DNA of 64,000 nt from Wurfbainia villosa (lineage: Eukaryota; Streptophyta; Magnoliopsida; Zingiberales; Zingiberaceae): positions 93,042,800-93,106,799 of the forward strand of contig CM045992.1 in the NCBI GenBank assembly GCA_025175895.1, in the 5' to 3' direction. Under the pieces are notes generated by a model. The model was not told where the DNA came from, made no database searches, and worked only from the letters and a program-made list of their open reading frames with translations. This document shows, piece by piece, positions 1 to 11,185 of this stretch (positions within the stretch are counted from its first letter, which is position 1; each line of letters begins with the position of its first letter). A program made the translations under genes and the position numbers.

Positions 1-1795
1 CTGCATATATAGATATGTCAATGAAGTTCTTACTGTGGCTTAAGTGGGATGTTCCTTTGACTTGTGGTATTCAAGTCATCTTGATCATGGAGACTTATGC
101 TTTGACATCTTAAGCAAACATCTCTAAGGAGATGTGGACCCGGGATGATTGGGTATAAGTCGAAGTGATCGAGGGTGTTTGAATAGCCTATAAAGGATTC
201 ACCACTCCTTGCGAGGAGATGTATACCCATGGCCTCTCGTCGGATTGTTACTAAAGTCTTTGGCCAAAGCATTACATGTTTAGAGTAAGGTACTCTTCGA
301 TACATGTGGAGTAACTAGAATCCGTGAGGACGAGGAAATGATACTTGGGCTAGGTGTGGCGTGAGTCGACCTAGTGAGGTGACACAATAGACCATGTCCT
401 GAACCAAGTGGGTATAAGATGAGTGAAGGGAATGGGGCACGATTCATTCGAGCTACTGAAGGGTTTCAGAAATAGTTCTGGATCAACCGTTGATCTTTTC
501 GGTTAATTGGGGATCATGATGTACTACTAGGTGCGACTCATGATCGTTCTATAATTAATGGTTAATTATAGACGGCCAACATAAACCGAGAACCTATTTG
601 GTCACACGCACAACGAGTGTAATCCAAAGGATTTAAAACGAGCTTGAGAATGGGATTCTCAGACCGAGAGAAACTATGTTTGGTTGGTTTAAACATAAAG
701 CGAGCATGAAATTGTTTCAGTCGCAATGGAAGCGTGGATGGGCCGTGTCTTATGAAGACATAATGGATGGACCAAAATGGTTTGGTTCTAATCCAATGGA
801 TGAGAATAAACCAAAGGGTTTGGTTTATTTTAAACGAATGAACCAAAAGTTGGTTCGGTTCGTTTTAACTTAAAATAAACCATCATGGTTTGGTTTATTT
901 TAACTTATCCTAATGGAGCGGGTTAACGGGCTTTATGGATATGATCCATTAACCATTAAGAGAATTAGTTCTCTATAAAATAGGGCTTAAACCCTAACCC
1001 TAAAGCTAATGAAGTTTTGGCCGCCCAACCCTAGCCTCCTTTTGTTGTTGCCGCCCAACATGGTGTTGCCGCCAACTTCATGGAGCTGCTGCCACCTCCT
1101 TGCCGCCGGCATCCAAGCTTCAGCCGGCGATGCTCCGGCGACCCTCCGGTGATCTCTTGTGGGTTCGGTGATAAGGTGAGCTCCACATCTCCTTTGGCCG
1201 GCCTCTATTCCTCCACCAAAAGCTGTCCAGTTTTTCTGGACAGCTTGTTTCTTTGTTGTCGGAGCGTCGTTTGGACGACGGTTAGTGCTCCGACAGCGGC
1301 TAACTTACCGGGGATTTGATCTCCGGTAATCCTCTGAGGTGGAGGACGAAGGATTCGTCAAACGGTTGACGAATACCTCTCCGGAGAAGCGAGTTTTGAG
1401 AACTCGTTTTAGGATCCGAATTTGGATTCGGATCGTGATCATCTCTCGATCACGTCGTCTTCAACACGAGGCTAGTAACCCGTACGAAGAGGAAGCTCGT
1501 GGCTTAGCGAAGTTATCCCGAGGAGCTCGGCGTGGATACGGATAGAGATGATTCTTACGAGGATCGTTCCGGTTGATGCCGTTCCCGCTATACGTCATAC
1601 GAAAGGTATAACGTAGATAAATTTCCTTTTATTGCAAATTTTAATTTACGGTTATGTCTACACTTGTTGTAATATGCATGCGTGTGTTGTGTGTGTTGTA
1701 ATAAATGTAGATTTATTATTTTTATTGCTTCCGCTGTGTTCATGTTTACGAAACGTGATCGAACACACACACGCCGCGGTGCCGGAAACCCAACA
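1..1795 (+). mobile_element. Angela-like copia LTR, 5' end outside window
   Basis: This is most of a ~2.2 kb LTR in sense orientation, ending CCCAACA at 1795. It matches the reverse complement of the LTRs at 32832-35041, 48131-50316 and 58174-60379. The first ~0.4 kb lies left of the window. The next bases (GAGTT, 1796-1800) belong to a minus-strand copia pol fragment, so this LTR inserted into that older element. GAGTT is the likely target-site duplication, but the other side is not visible. It could be a solo LTR or the 3' LTR of a plus-strand element. It has no coding function of its own; the open frame on the opposite strand at 30-305 recurs only because the LTR copies are similar. Confidence 0.85.
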
Positions 1796-2067
1796 GAGTT
1801 GACATCGGTCCACATACATTGGTATGTACAAGGCCCAAAACATCAAGCTCTAGTCTACCTTTTCCCTTAAAAGGTAACTTTGTCATCTTGTCTTTTAAGC
1901 AAGAATCACATGTGTCAAATGAATCCAATTCAAAAGACCCCCAAATGCCAAGCTTATGCAATTTGGCCATGCAATCCTTACTAATGGCTAAGACGACAAT
2001 GGAACCTATAGGAGGTTAATCGATTATCTATTTTAGTACGTTTGCTACTTGATTCGATATTGAATAC
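1796..2067 (-). pseudogene. Angela-like pol fragment, part 1 of split host element
   Basis: On the minus strand this encodes the GAG-pre-integrase/integrase junction of a copia polyprotein, with motifs such as DSCLKDKMTKLPF and LVHTNVCGPMS. The same segment is found at 37380-37620 in the element at 32832-50316, so the family is the same. It is cut on the left by the LTR ending at 1795 and on the right by the gag-only element at 2068. The host sequence resumes at 8230. Integrase, reverse transcriptase and RNase H of this element should lie left of the window. It is a non-functional remnant. Confidence 0.75.
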
Positions 2068-3533
2068 TGTTGGGAGATTGTTGGTGCAATCGTCCCAGGT
2101 TGACTCGAGTTTGACTCGAGCAGTACCCTGATAGTATTTTGATGATAGACAAAACTCATGACATGGGATTGTCATGGGAAAGACCAACATGGAGTTGGCA
2201 TGGAAAATCCAAGCATGGAGCTTGGTGTGGGAAAGTCCAACATGGGGTTGGCATGGAAAGTCCAAAGCATTGCGAAGTTGTGCGCTTGGTGCTTGGCATG
2301 GGAAATCCAAAGCATTGAGAAGCCGTGCGCTTGGTTCTTGGTGAGAGATGCATTGCGAAGCCGTGCGCTTGGTGTATATGGGAAGTCTTGAGGACTTGGT
2401 AAGTTCACTAGGCTCGGGGTCCTTGAGTCGGTGAAGGATGGCATTACGAAGCCGTGCGCTTGGTGCATCCGAGGGACCGCTGGACGGGGAGCGAATGGAG
2501 TGAGCCCAAAGGGAAGCATACTTCTAGGGCATGAGACGCGAAGGATGGCATTGCGAAGCCGTGCGCTTGGCGCATCCGAGGGACGTAGGCCGAGGGAAGA
2601 GAGCTTCGGTGGGGAACTCCATGAGGGATAAGGTGGACTTGGTCAAGTGGCTAAGACTGAGTGTCGGAGGCTCAAACATCGTTATGTTTGAGGTTTTAGC
2701 CGACATCAGTCGACTGCTCTAGGTCGTTGGGTTCGACCAGTGTTCGACTGAACCAAGATTGGTTGGATCAGTCGACTGCCATGGGAGGCAGTCGACTGAT
2801 GGGAGCATCAGTCGACTGATGACACTGTGCACGGGCACAGAATGGAGTCGACTCGACTGGGCACTCGACTGATGGATGATCAGTCGACTGATGGGTGCCA
2901 TCAGTCGACTGATGTGTGATCCGTTGGAACTTAACCAACGTGGATCCGGCCGCAGAGACAACGGATAATGATACCGATGATCGATGGTCACGATCAATGA
3001 TCGATGGGCGCGAAAACAATGATGCAGGTTATAAATGGAGCTCGAGTTGGAGGATTTCGCCAAGACTTTAAGGGAGCTATTGGAGGGGAATTGCTGCTGC
3101 ATTCCAGTCCTTCAAGTGCCAACCAAAGCAAGCAACAAACAAGTGATCAAAAGCAATCGGTGAAAAGAGTTTCTTTTGTATTGTATTTGTATTCTTGTTT
3201 GTATTTCTATATTACTTTGTAATTGCTTGTGAGAGGTTTCTCCACCTCCGACGTGTTGTCGAGAAGGAGTTTGAGTTAGTGCCGTGAGCATAACTAGAGC
3301 TCGAGGAGCTCGCCCGTGGAGTAGGAACCATTCGGTTCCGAACCACGTATATCGTGTGTATTGCATGTGCTTGTGTTGTTGTTAGTATTATTATTGTTTC
3401 TATTATTTCCGCTGCGCTAACAACAATCGTAGACAAGCAACGCAACGAAAATGAGCAAAGTCCGACATTCAACGAACGAGGGCTATTCACCCCCCTCTAG
3501 CCGGCCAATAGATCAATCATGTCTACTCCAACA
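2068..3533 (+). repeat. 5' LTR of gag-only element
   Basis: The LTR is 1466 bp, starting TGTTGGGAGATTG and ending CTCCAACA. It holds six exact copies of the 10-bp palindrome CAGTCGACTG (2707, 2769, 2789, 2809, 2881, 2902). The repeated phrase GCGAAGCCGTGCGCTTGG occurs several times in 2330-2570. Near 2980-3000 the 3' LTR has two CAGTCGACTG palindromes where this LTR reads GATCGATGG. Confidence 0.9.
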
Positions 3534-3535
3534 AG

Positions 3536-3547
3536 TGGTATCAGAGC
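3536..3547 (+). other. Primer-binding site, tRNA-iMet
   Basis: TGGTATCAGAGC is complementary to the 3' end of plant initiator tRNA-Met and lies 2 nt after the LTR end. It sets the direction of reverse transcription as plus strand. Confidence 0.9.
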
Positions 3548-3649
3548 CAGGTCGCTCTTCGAGGACTAACCGCCGCGAGAGCACTACAAATTGCCGGCTT
3601 CATCCATCCACCGAAATTCGATGGAGATTTTGCTTGGTGGAGGAAACGG

Positions 3650-5170
3650 ATGGAGGTATATCTTGAAACCGATTTTGATTCTATGTTAATTGTAGAAAAT
3701 GGTTTTAAGATGCCTAGGGACAAATACAACAAGCCAATTGAAAAGTCAAGGTGGACCCAAGACCAAATTAAGGACTTCAAGACAAATCTTGAGGTAATAA
3801 AATTACTTAGTGATTTATTACCTGACACTATTTGGTCTAGATTGGGTGACTATAGGGATGCGAAAGAATTATGGAAGAAAATAATGAAATTCTAAGAAAA
3901 TTCCCAATCGGCACAAGTAGAGGAGAATGCCGAAGAAGAAGCACCCACAACATTTGAAGATGTTGATGATTTGGTGGAGACCTCCACCTCTAGCATTGAG
4001 GGGGAGGAAAGGCAATCTTCCATCCCGGAGCAAGAACAAGAAGCATCCACATTCGGGAGAAGTGAAGATCATGAAGAGGCCTCCACCACCTCCCTAGGTA
4101 ACTCAAGTGTTATTATTTTAAATAAAAATCACATAATATGCTTTGAGTGTAGGGAGAAAGGGCATTATAAGAGCAAATGCCCTAAATTGGCTAAGGAAAA
4201 GGCATCAAGACCAAAAGTCAACTCAAAGTCAAAGGATGCCGGTGTTCCCAAAATCAAGAGCAAAGAGCACATTGTATGCTTCAAATGCAATCAAAAGGGA
4301 CACTACCGAAGCCAATGCCCTAGGGGGAGGAAGAAAGGGCAAGAAGGTGCAATTCATGTAGGGGGAGCTCCTAAAGCTAACCCTAAGGTAAATTTAGTTA
4401 ATGCACCTTTAATTCCTAAAGTCAAAAAGCATGCTAAAAATTATTTTAGTTCACTTGCTATTATAAATGAAAAGCATGCTAGGAGAAATGATAAGATTTA
4501 TTGCTTAGGTGCCAAGCATGTTAGTTTCTCTAAGGACAAACCTAGGACTCAAAACACTAGATCTATTTTACCTAGGGAGTCAATTAGGAGAATTGAAGAA
4601 AACTTGGGTGTTAATTCCAAGAAATCTAGGCATATGCCTAAGAAGAAGAACATTTCCCCTAAACCAAATGAAAATTCAAAATTGAGGAAATTAGAGGTGG
4701 AGAACCAAGCCTTGAGGTCAAGGCTAGAAAAATTGGAGAAGACCCTAGCAATAATATCAAATTCGGTTAAGGGGTCAAATTCTCAAAAGTCAAGACCTAG
4801 AAGACAAGAAGTATCTAAGGGCAAGAAGGGTTTGGGTCACAAACCTATGTCCTACCATAATGTTCCATTTAATTATGGAACCACATCTAGGTCTAGTAAA
4901 ACCAAGGCTAATAGGGAAGTCATCCCTAAGTCTAGCCATGGTATGTGTTTAGTGGCTAACACCTCAAAGAAATCAAATGTAGCCACTAAGAAGGTCAATG
5001 GAGGAGTCACCTCTAGAGTTGACCTAGGAAAGACCCAAAAGATTATGGCTTCAAAGCCTAAAAGGGTCATTAGGAAGGTATCTAGGGAAGTTATCCCTAG
5101 GGAATACCTTGTTAACCCAAGGAGCTCCAATAGGTATTGGGTTCCTAAAAGCGTGATCGATTCACGCTAA
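3650..5170 (+). pseudogene. Sirevirus-type gag with one in-frame stop
   Basis: This is a capsid/nucleocapsid polyprotein that would form the particle and bind element RNA. The first part (3650-3892) is a UBN2/DUF4219-like capsid segment with WTQDQIKDF and AKELWKKI. One in-frame TAA (3893-3895) interrupts it, and the same frame then stays open for 425 codons to 5170. The second part has two zinc knuckles of the form C-x2-C-x4-H-x4-C (4139-4180 and 4277-4318), a Lys-rich linker, a coiled coil around 4675-4760, and the end motif RYWVPK shared with the other gag genes here. The frame is open back to the primer site, but there is no ATG before 3650, so the start is lost or displaced. No pol follows. 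Confidence 0.8.
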
Positions 5171-6755
5171 ATGGGTTAGGGTGTGTCAACCCTAAATGGA
5201 TGGGTAGTTAACCTAACCATAGAAGAGTTGACACATTAGGATGTGCCAATATGCTTGAGAAGTTTAAAATGATTTAAATTGGCACAATTAGGTCTTAGAG
5301 GTATTGGTGTGCCATTTTGGGTTTTTGGCACACTAGGAAAATGAATGGCATTAAGGGAAAATGAATTTAATTCCTAGAAATGGCAAATTGATTTTAACAC
5401 TTAGGTATTCTATACCTTAGTATATTTTACTTGCCATGATTTGTTTGCCTTGCCATGTCATGACATCATTCTCATTTTTTATTTATAAAAATGTCATGAT
5501 AATGTTTAGATTTATATTTGTATGTCATGTATGCTTAATTTTCATTCACATGTCATGACATCATGATTTTGACATATGTATTTATCTATATCATAATTAT
5601 GCCATAATCATCATTATCCATAAATTAAAATGAAATTAAGGACTATGGCATGATTTGATGGGAATCAAATAATATTGCCTAGAAATATGCATGAGACCAT
5701 TTAAAGAACAAAAAACCCACATCTCACTAGAAATTTGCCTTGAATGTGTTTTACCCATCTAGATATTGGTGAGATGTTTAGGAAAATGAAAATAAAGGTT
5801 TTGAAAACATTTTGAAAACATTTTGAAAAACCTTGGTGAAGCCTATCTTTTGATAGCTATCACCATTGAATGGGATGATACAAAGAAGGCTTATTATTGA
5901 AGCTTTTCTAAAGTTTTGAACTTTGTATCAATCTCCTAATTTAATGGGTAAAATAATTTTCCAATATTTTTCACCCATAGTGTTTAGGATAAGTAATATG
6001 CATATGAAATTTCACGATTTTTAAACATATGTATATTTACTTATGGATTTCAAAAATCCAATGTCCAAACTGAAAATGCTTATCACGATTGATCGATCGT
6101 GCAACATCAACGATCGATGGAGGTCCAATGATCGGTAGCCGATGTAGTCGACCGCACAGGCTGATTTCGGGTAAACTTGATAGTTAGGCCTATGTTTAGC
6201 CATGTTTTGGATCCCCTAACCAGTCCTAACCCTAGGATATGCTTGGGAGAGCATTAGAGAGGGTGGAAATCCATTGGATATGGATTAGGAGAAGAGTTTA
6301 GGGAGAGTATCAATTTTGAGGTGGAAGAAAGTTCATTATTGAACTTTACCTTAATTTTGATTGGTTTAATGTTCCTATTGGCTTAGGGACTCTCCAAGGA
6401 CATTGTTGGTGCAATGGTCAAGGGGGAGCAAGCCTCTAGGGGGAGATATCCATCATGGGAAGATGGATGTGTATTTCCTCATGGGAGGAAATTGGGTTGC
6501 CTCTCTTTAAGTGATATGGGATCACTAGAAAGATGGTAGGCATGTGTTCCTCCAAGGGAGAGATATAAGATCTCATTGGGATATGAGACATTCATACCCT
6601 TGGGGAGGACCTTTTTGATGTAATGTCAAAAAGGGGGAGATATTACCAAGTTACCAATTAGGTTTGGAATTCTCATTGGGATATGAGAATTGCCAATATG
6701 GGAGAATTGGTAGACTTGAGATGGTAGTTTTGTCAATCATCAAAAAGGGGGAGAT
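5171..6755 (+). other. Non-coding 3' region of gag-only element, multiple polypurine tracts
   Basis: This AT-rich stretch has no open frame of note and takes the place of pol. Purine tracts of the form A/G-GGGGGAGA occur at 6421-6428, 6437-6445, 6628-6640 and 6742-6755; the last abuts the 3' LTR and is the working one. A patch of GATCGATCG-like sequence at 6080-6170 resembles the altered palindromes of the LTRs. Confidence 0.75.
6742..6755 (+). promoter_or_regulatory. Polypurine tract for plus-strand priming
   Basis: AAAAAGGGGGAGAT lies immediately before the 3' LTR start at 6756. The LTR's first bases repeat GGGAGATTG, so part of an older tract appears to have become part of the LTR. Confidence 0.85.
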
Positions 6756-8224
6756 TGTTGGGAGATTGTTGGTGCAATCGTCCCAGGTTGACTCGAGTTT
6801 GACTCGAGCAGTACCCTGATAGTATTTTGATGATAGACAAAACTCATGACATGGGATTGTCATGGGAAAGACCAACATGGAGTTGGCATGGAAAATCCAA
6901 GCATGGAGCTTGGTGTGGGAAAGTCCAACATGGGGTTGGCATGGAAAGTCCAAAGCATTGCGAAGTCGTGCGCTTGGTGCTTGGCATGGGAAATCCAAAG
7001 CATTGCGAAGCCGTGCGCTTGGTGCTTGGTGAGAGATGCATTGCGAAGTCGTGCGCTTGGTGCATATGGGAAGTCTTGAGGACTTGGTAAGTTCACTAGG
7101 CTCGGGGTCCTTGAGTCGGTGAAGGATGGCATTACGAAGCCGTGCGCTTGGTGCATCCGAGGGACCGCCGGACGGGGAGCGAATGGAGTGAGCCCAAAGG
7201 GAAGCATACTTCTAGGGCATGAGACGCGAAGGATGGCGTTGCGAAGCCGTGCGCTTGGCGCATCCGAGGGACGTAGGCCGAGGGAAGAGAGCTTCAGTGG
7301 GGAACTCCATGAGGGATAAGGTGGACTTGGTCAAGTGGCTAAGACTGAGTGTCGGAGGCTCAAACATCGTTATGTTTGAGGTTTTAGCCGACATCAGTCG
7401 ACTGCTCTAGGTCGTTGGGTTCGACCAGTGTTCGACTGAACCAAGATTTGTTGGATCAGTCGACTGCCATGGGAGGCGATCGATGGAGATCGATCGATCG
7501 CCAATGGGTGGCGATCGATGACACCGCACGAATGAGTCGACTCGACCGGGCACTCGATCGATGGATGATCACCAATCGATGGGTGCCATCACGATCGATG
7601 TGTGATCCGTTGGAACTTAACCAACGTGGATCAGGCCGTTGTGAGACAACGGCTACGATACCAGTCGACTGATGGTCACGATCAGTCGACTGATGGGCGC
7701 GAAAATAGCTTGATGCAGGTTATAAATGGAGCTCGAGTTGGAGGATTTCGCCAAGACTTTAAGGGAGCTATTGGAGGGGAATTGCTGCTGCATTCCAGTC
7801 CTTCAAGAGCCAACCAAAGCAAGCAACAAACAAGTGATCAAAAGCAATCGGTGAAAAGAGTTTCTTTTGTATTGTATTTGTATTCTTGTTTGTATTTCTA
7901 TATTACTTTGTAATTTCTTGTGAGAGGTTTCTCCACCTCCGACGTGTTGTCGAGAAAGAGTTTGAGTTAGTGTCGTGAGCATAACTAGAGCTCGAGGAGC
8001 TCGCCCGTGGAGTAGGAACCATTCAGTTCCGAACCACGTATATCGTGTGTATTTCATGTGCTTGTGTTGTTGTTAGTATTATTATTGTTTCTATTATTTC
8101 CGCTGCGCTAACAACAATCGTAGACAAGCAACGCAACGAAAACGAGCAAAGTCCGACATTCAACGAACGAGGGCTATTCACCCCCCTCTAGCCGGCCAAT
8201 AGATCAATCATGTCTACTCCAACA
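6756..8224 (+). repeat. 3' LTR of gag-only element
   Basis: The LTR is 1469 bp and nearly identical to 2068-3533 outside one block. At 7475-7600 most CAGTCGACTG palindromes of the 5' LTR are replaced by GATCGATCG-like strings, while palindromes at 7395, 7457, 7662 and 7683 are intact. The overall similarity points to recent insertion. Confidence 0.9.
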
Positions 8225-9237
8225 AATACTTCGTTGGATATATCTAGCATGTAGATTCCATTGTTTAATGTTCCAGTTCTATAGAGAACACCATTCAACG
8301 TAATATAACAATAATTGTTACTAAAAGTCAAATAAAAACTTTTTCTATTCCAACAAAAAATAAAAACACTGTTCTTTATTAACGAAGGTACATAAAAATA
8401 ATTTTCCAACTCTAAAACTAGTCCATTAGGTAATTGCAGAAAATAAGTCCCTATAGTTACAACAGTAATTTTTTTCTATTGCTAACCCTCAGATCTGCTC
8501 CCCCCTTGACTAGTCTTCTAATATCCTTTAGCCCCTGTATGTCATTACGTATGTGTGAGGCACACTCGGTATCCAATACCTATGTATTTGTAAAAATAAT
8601 ATGATATTCAATAACAAATATATCTGAAGTAGATTGAGCATCAGATGCCTTTTTTACTTCAGTGACTCCAGATAATGCTTGAAGTTTCTTTTCCAATGTC
8701 TCTCCTTGCCACAATGATGACATGTGCCTTTTGGAGCAGGTTCTTCCTTCATGGGCTTTTTATTCCCCTTGGTTCTTTTATTTGACTTCTTCTTAGAATC
8801 TTTCTTTGAGGAGTCAACCATCATCACAACCTTCAGTTCCTTCTTAAAAAATGGCTCAACTGTTTTGAGCATGTTGATCAGTTCAGGCATTGTGGACTTA
8901 ATTTTGTTCATCTAATAGTTCATCACAAACTGTGAATAGCTATCAGTCAAACTATGAAGAATTAAGTCAATACCTAATTCATGGTCCATGATAAACCCTA
9001 ATGATCCCAATCGCTCAATATAGTCATTCATTTTTAGTACATATTGTACCGTAGATGAATCCTCCTGTATCTTCGAGTGAAAAAGAAGCTTTGTGATCTC
9101 GAACCTTTCAGATCTAGCTTGCTCATCAAACAACTCTCGAATATGATAGATAATGGTATAAGCATCCATATGCTCACATTGCTTTTGCAACTCATGAGTC
9201 ATAGAAACTAGCATAATGCAGCTTGCCATATCTGAGT
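8225..9237 (-). pseudogene. Angela-like gag/protease fragment, part 2 of split host element
   Basis: Read on the minus strand from right to left, this holds the UBN2 capsid part of gag (9237-8912; motifs YTIIYHIRELF and LILHSLTDSY). A Lys-rich tail follows with one zinc knuckle (8654-8911) of the form CHHCGKERHWKRNF, whose last cysteine is replaced by Phe. Next comes a protease segment (8230-8600) with DTE at the catalytic position, where an active copy has DTG or DSG. It continues leftwards into 1796-2067. It is interrupted at 9238 by the full-length Sirevirus-like element. The zinc-knuckle and protease changes mark it as dead. Confidence 0.75.
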
Positions 9238-10285
9238 TGTTGGATCGATGCGGTTCGCTAGAGGGGGGTGAATAGCGATAAAAACTTTTTCGTAATCGTT
9301 CGTTAAGGTACGAGTAAAACACAGCGGAAAGATAACAATAAATAAATAAAAACACGAGGGTTTTTACTTGGTTCGTAGCCTACGGCTACTACTCCAAGGC
9401 CCTAGTGGTCCTTGACCACGCACAGAGGGCAAAATACTAACCAAACTCCTCCTCGTTGGAGATAGGAGTTAAACGAATACAAAACTCGATAAAGACTCAA
9501 GGTAGAGGGACACTCCCCCTCTCCTTGATATGATTTAAAGCTTTACTAAAAGAAATAAACTGAAATACAATTTAGAACTTTCGTTACCGACGACTTTAAA
9601 GGTTGGAGGTTGAAGCTCTAGTCGTCATCTCGGCAGCGCTTCGTCGTAGGGATGTCGGAGAGTCGGAGCGTATCGGAAGCACTTGGAAGCTTTTTAATTG
9701 ATGAAAAACCCTAGGAAAAGCCCTCCTTTTGTAGCCTTTGAGCCCCTCATCGAATGGGTCTTCAACCAATAGGAATTGGGCACAAAACTCCTTGAAAAAT
9801 GGTGATAAAGCTTGACTCCTCGAGGCTGATTTTTGACCACCGGTTGAACTGGCCGATTGAACTGGCCCGGTTGAACTGGCCGGTTGAACTGATGGCCAAG
9901 ATTTTTGACTACAATGAAGAGTTAGCTCAAAATATAAGTGAATTCGATGGCCACTTGCCGTCCGATCTCAACATAGACCTTCCATGGGAAGTCTTGGGTC
10001 GAATCGTCGCCTAAGGACGTCCTCGTACAAAGGACACGACCTCACTTCACTTTACTCACTCGAGCTTACCTCGATACTTTACGTGTTGCTTTTTCTTCCG
10101 GCCTTTCACTCAATTCCTTCGGCTCCCTCCGAAGTCTCTTGAGTGTCGCCCGACCACCGCGGCTTCTTCCGGGTGTCGCTAGCCTTCAGCTCCAAATGAG
10201 GCATGAGATAACAATATATGCTTAACTTTGTATCGTTTGCTATAATCAAAACTTAGGTTCGACTTAGGTGCCTACTGCACCAACA
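9238..10285 (-). repeat. 3' LTR of full-length Sirevirus-like element
   Basis: The LTR is 1048 bp. On the plus strand it runs TGTTGGATCG...GCACCAACA. It lacks about 30 bp near 10194 that are present in the 5' LTR at 17404-17440, and its G-run after the terminal GCTAGA is shorter. Confidence 0.9.
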
Positions 10286-11185
10286 ATCTCCCCCTTTTTG
10301 ATTTATGGCAAACCCACATACAAAGTTAAGTAAATAGCAAGCATGAAGAATAATAATGTGCATGAGAAACAAAAAAAAAATATGAAGATTAAGTTGGAGT
10401 AGTAAGGATTTTCTTCAAGTACTCCCCCTTGAGGAAACCCCCCCCCCTTGACCGAGGGTGAGTCTTGAAGAAAGACCTTAATCCTCCCCCTTGAGGGTTG
10501 CTTTAAGTAATTAACATTACTTAAAGTTGGCCTTAGTAAAATGTTTTAGTTAAGCCCTTTCTCCCCCTTAAGTAAAATATTAACGGTATAAAGTTTAAAA
10601 AATAAGTTTAAGTTAAGAATTCTTTGGCCTTTTGTTAAAAGTTAACTAAGTTTTAACTTTTGGTTTAAATATGAAGTAAGAGTTTAAAAAAAAATTTTGA
10701 CCCCTTAACTTTAATTTTGACCCCTTAACTTTGGCCTTTTTCTCCCCCTTTTGCCGTATATCAAAAAGAGTAAGGGGTGTGTGGAAAACAAAATAAGTGT
10801 TAAATTTAAAGTCCAAGCATGTTCCCCATTTTTTATATAAAAAAAAATAATATACTGAAAATAAGCTCATCTATAAAATGTTCGACTCATATTTGGCTTG
10901 ATTGATATGTAATATCAACAAGTCCTGGTCAGAGTCGGTTAGTATGTATGATTATACTTTGTGGTTCATAGTGATGCACTAGCTCTACATCTGGAACCAT
11001 GAGTAAGGTCCTAACATCTCACGCCCATCTACGTGGCTAAGTACACAAACACATTAGTCCTATGTGTTGTGAGATGTATTGGCTCCTTAAATCTATAGGT
11101 GCATGATATCTAAGGTATGTCCTATGCTAGTTCCATAAAAATGAAATTAAAGAAATAGTAGTAAGAACATATAATTTGCATGTAC
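10286..11185 (-). other. 3' non-coding region with repeated polypurine tracts
   Basis: No gene is seen. The pyrimidine strand shows CTCCCCCTT-type tracts at 10288-10300 (abutting the LTR), about 10421, 10482, 10560 and 10741. These are polypurine tracts in the sense orientation, as described for Sireviruses. Related sequence lies at 51952-52723 and 62016-62787. Confidence 0.7.

Larger units (their letters stand above)
2068..8224 (+). mobile_element. Gag-only, non-autonomous Sirevirus-type LTR retrotransposon
   Basis: This is a complete element with LTRs at 2068-3533 and 6756-8224, a tRNA-iMet primer-binding site 3 nt after the 5' LTR, and a polypurine tract directly before the 3' LTR. A perfect 5-bp target-site duplication AATAC flanks it (2063-2067 and 8225-8229). 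Between the LTRs it carries only a gag gene (to 5170) and about 1.6 kb of non-coding DNA. No protease, integrase, reverse transcriptase or RNase H is present in any frame. Several polypurine tracts upstream of the 3' LTR and palindrome clusters in the LTRs are features described for Sireviruses. It would need pol from an autonomous partner. It lies inside an older Angela-like element. Confidence 0.85.

Noticed and set aside
30..305. 91-codon open frame (MYRRVPYSKHVMLWP...) also at 34321, 49601 and 59659
   Set aside because: It is antisense within the Angela-like LTR and recurs only because the LTR copies are similar; the copy at 49601 is already frame-broken. No protein family is recognised.
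2158..2519. Overlapping open frames on both strands in the gag-only element's LTR
   Set aside because: They arise from the internal GCGAAGCCGTGCGCTTGG repeats and have repetitive, low-complexity translations.
3536..3547. tRNA gene at the TGGTATCAGAGC match
   Set aside because: Only the 3' end complement of tRNA-iMet is present, next to an LTR; it is a primer-binding site.
5171..6755. Envelope-like gene in the 3' region of the gag-only element, known in some Sireviruses
   Set aside because: All frames are closed by many stops; the longest frame (60 codons at 6021-6203) is not env-like.
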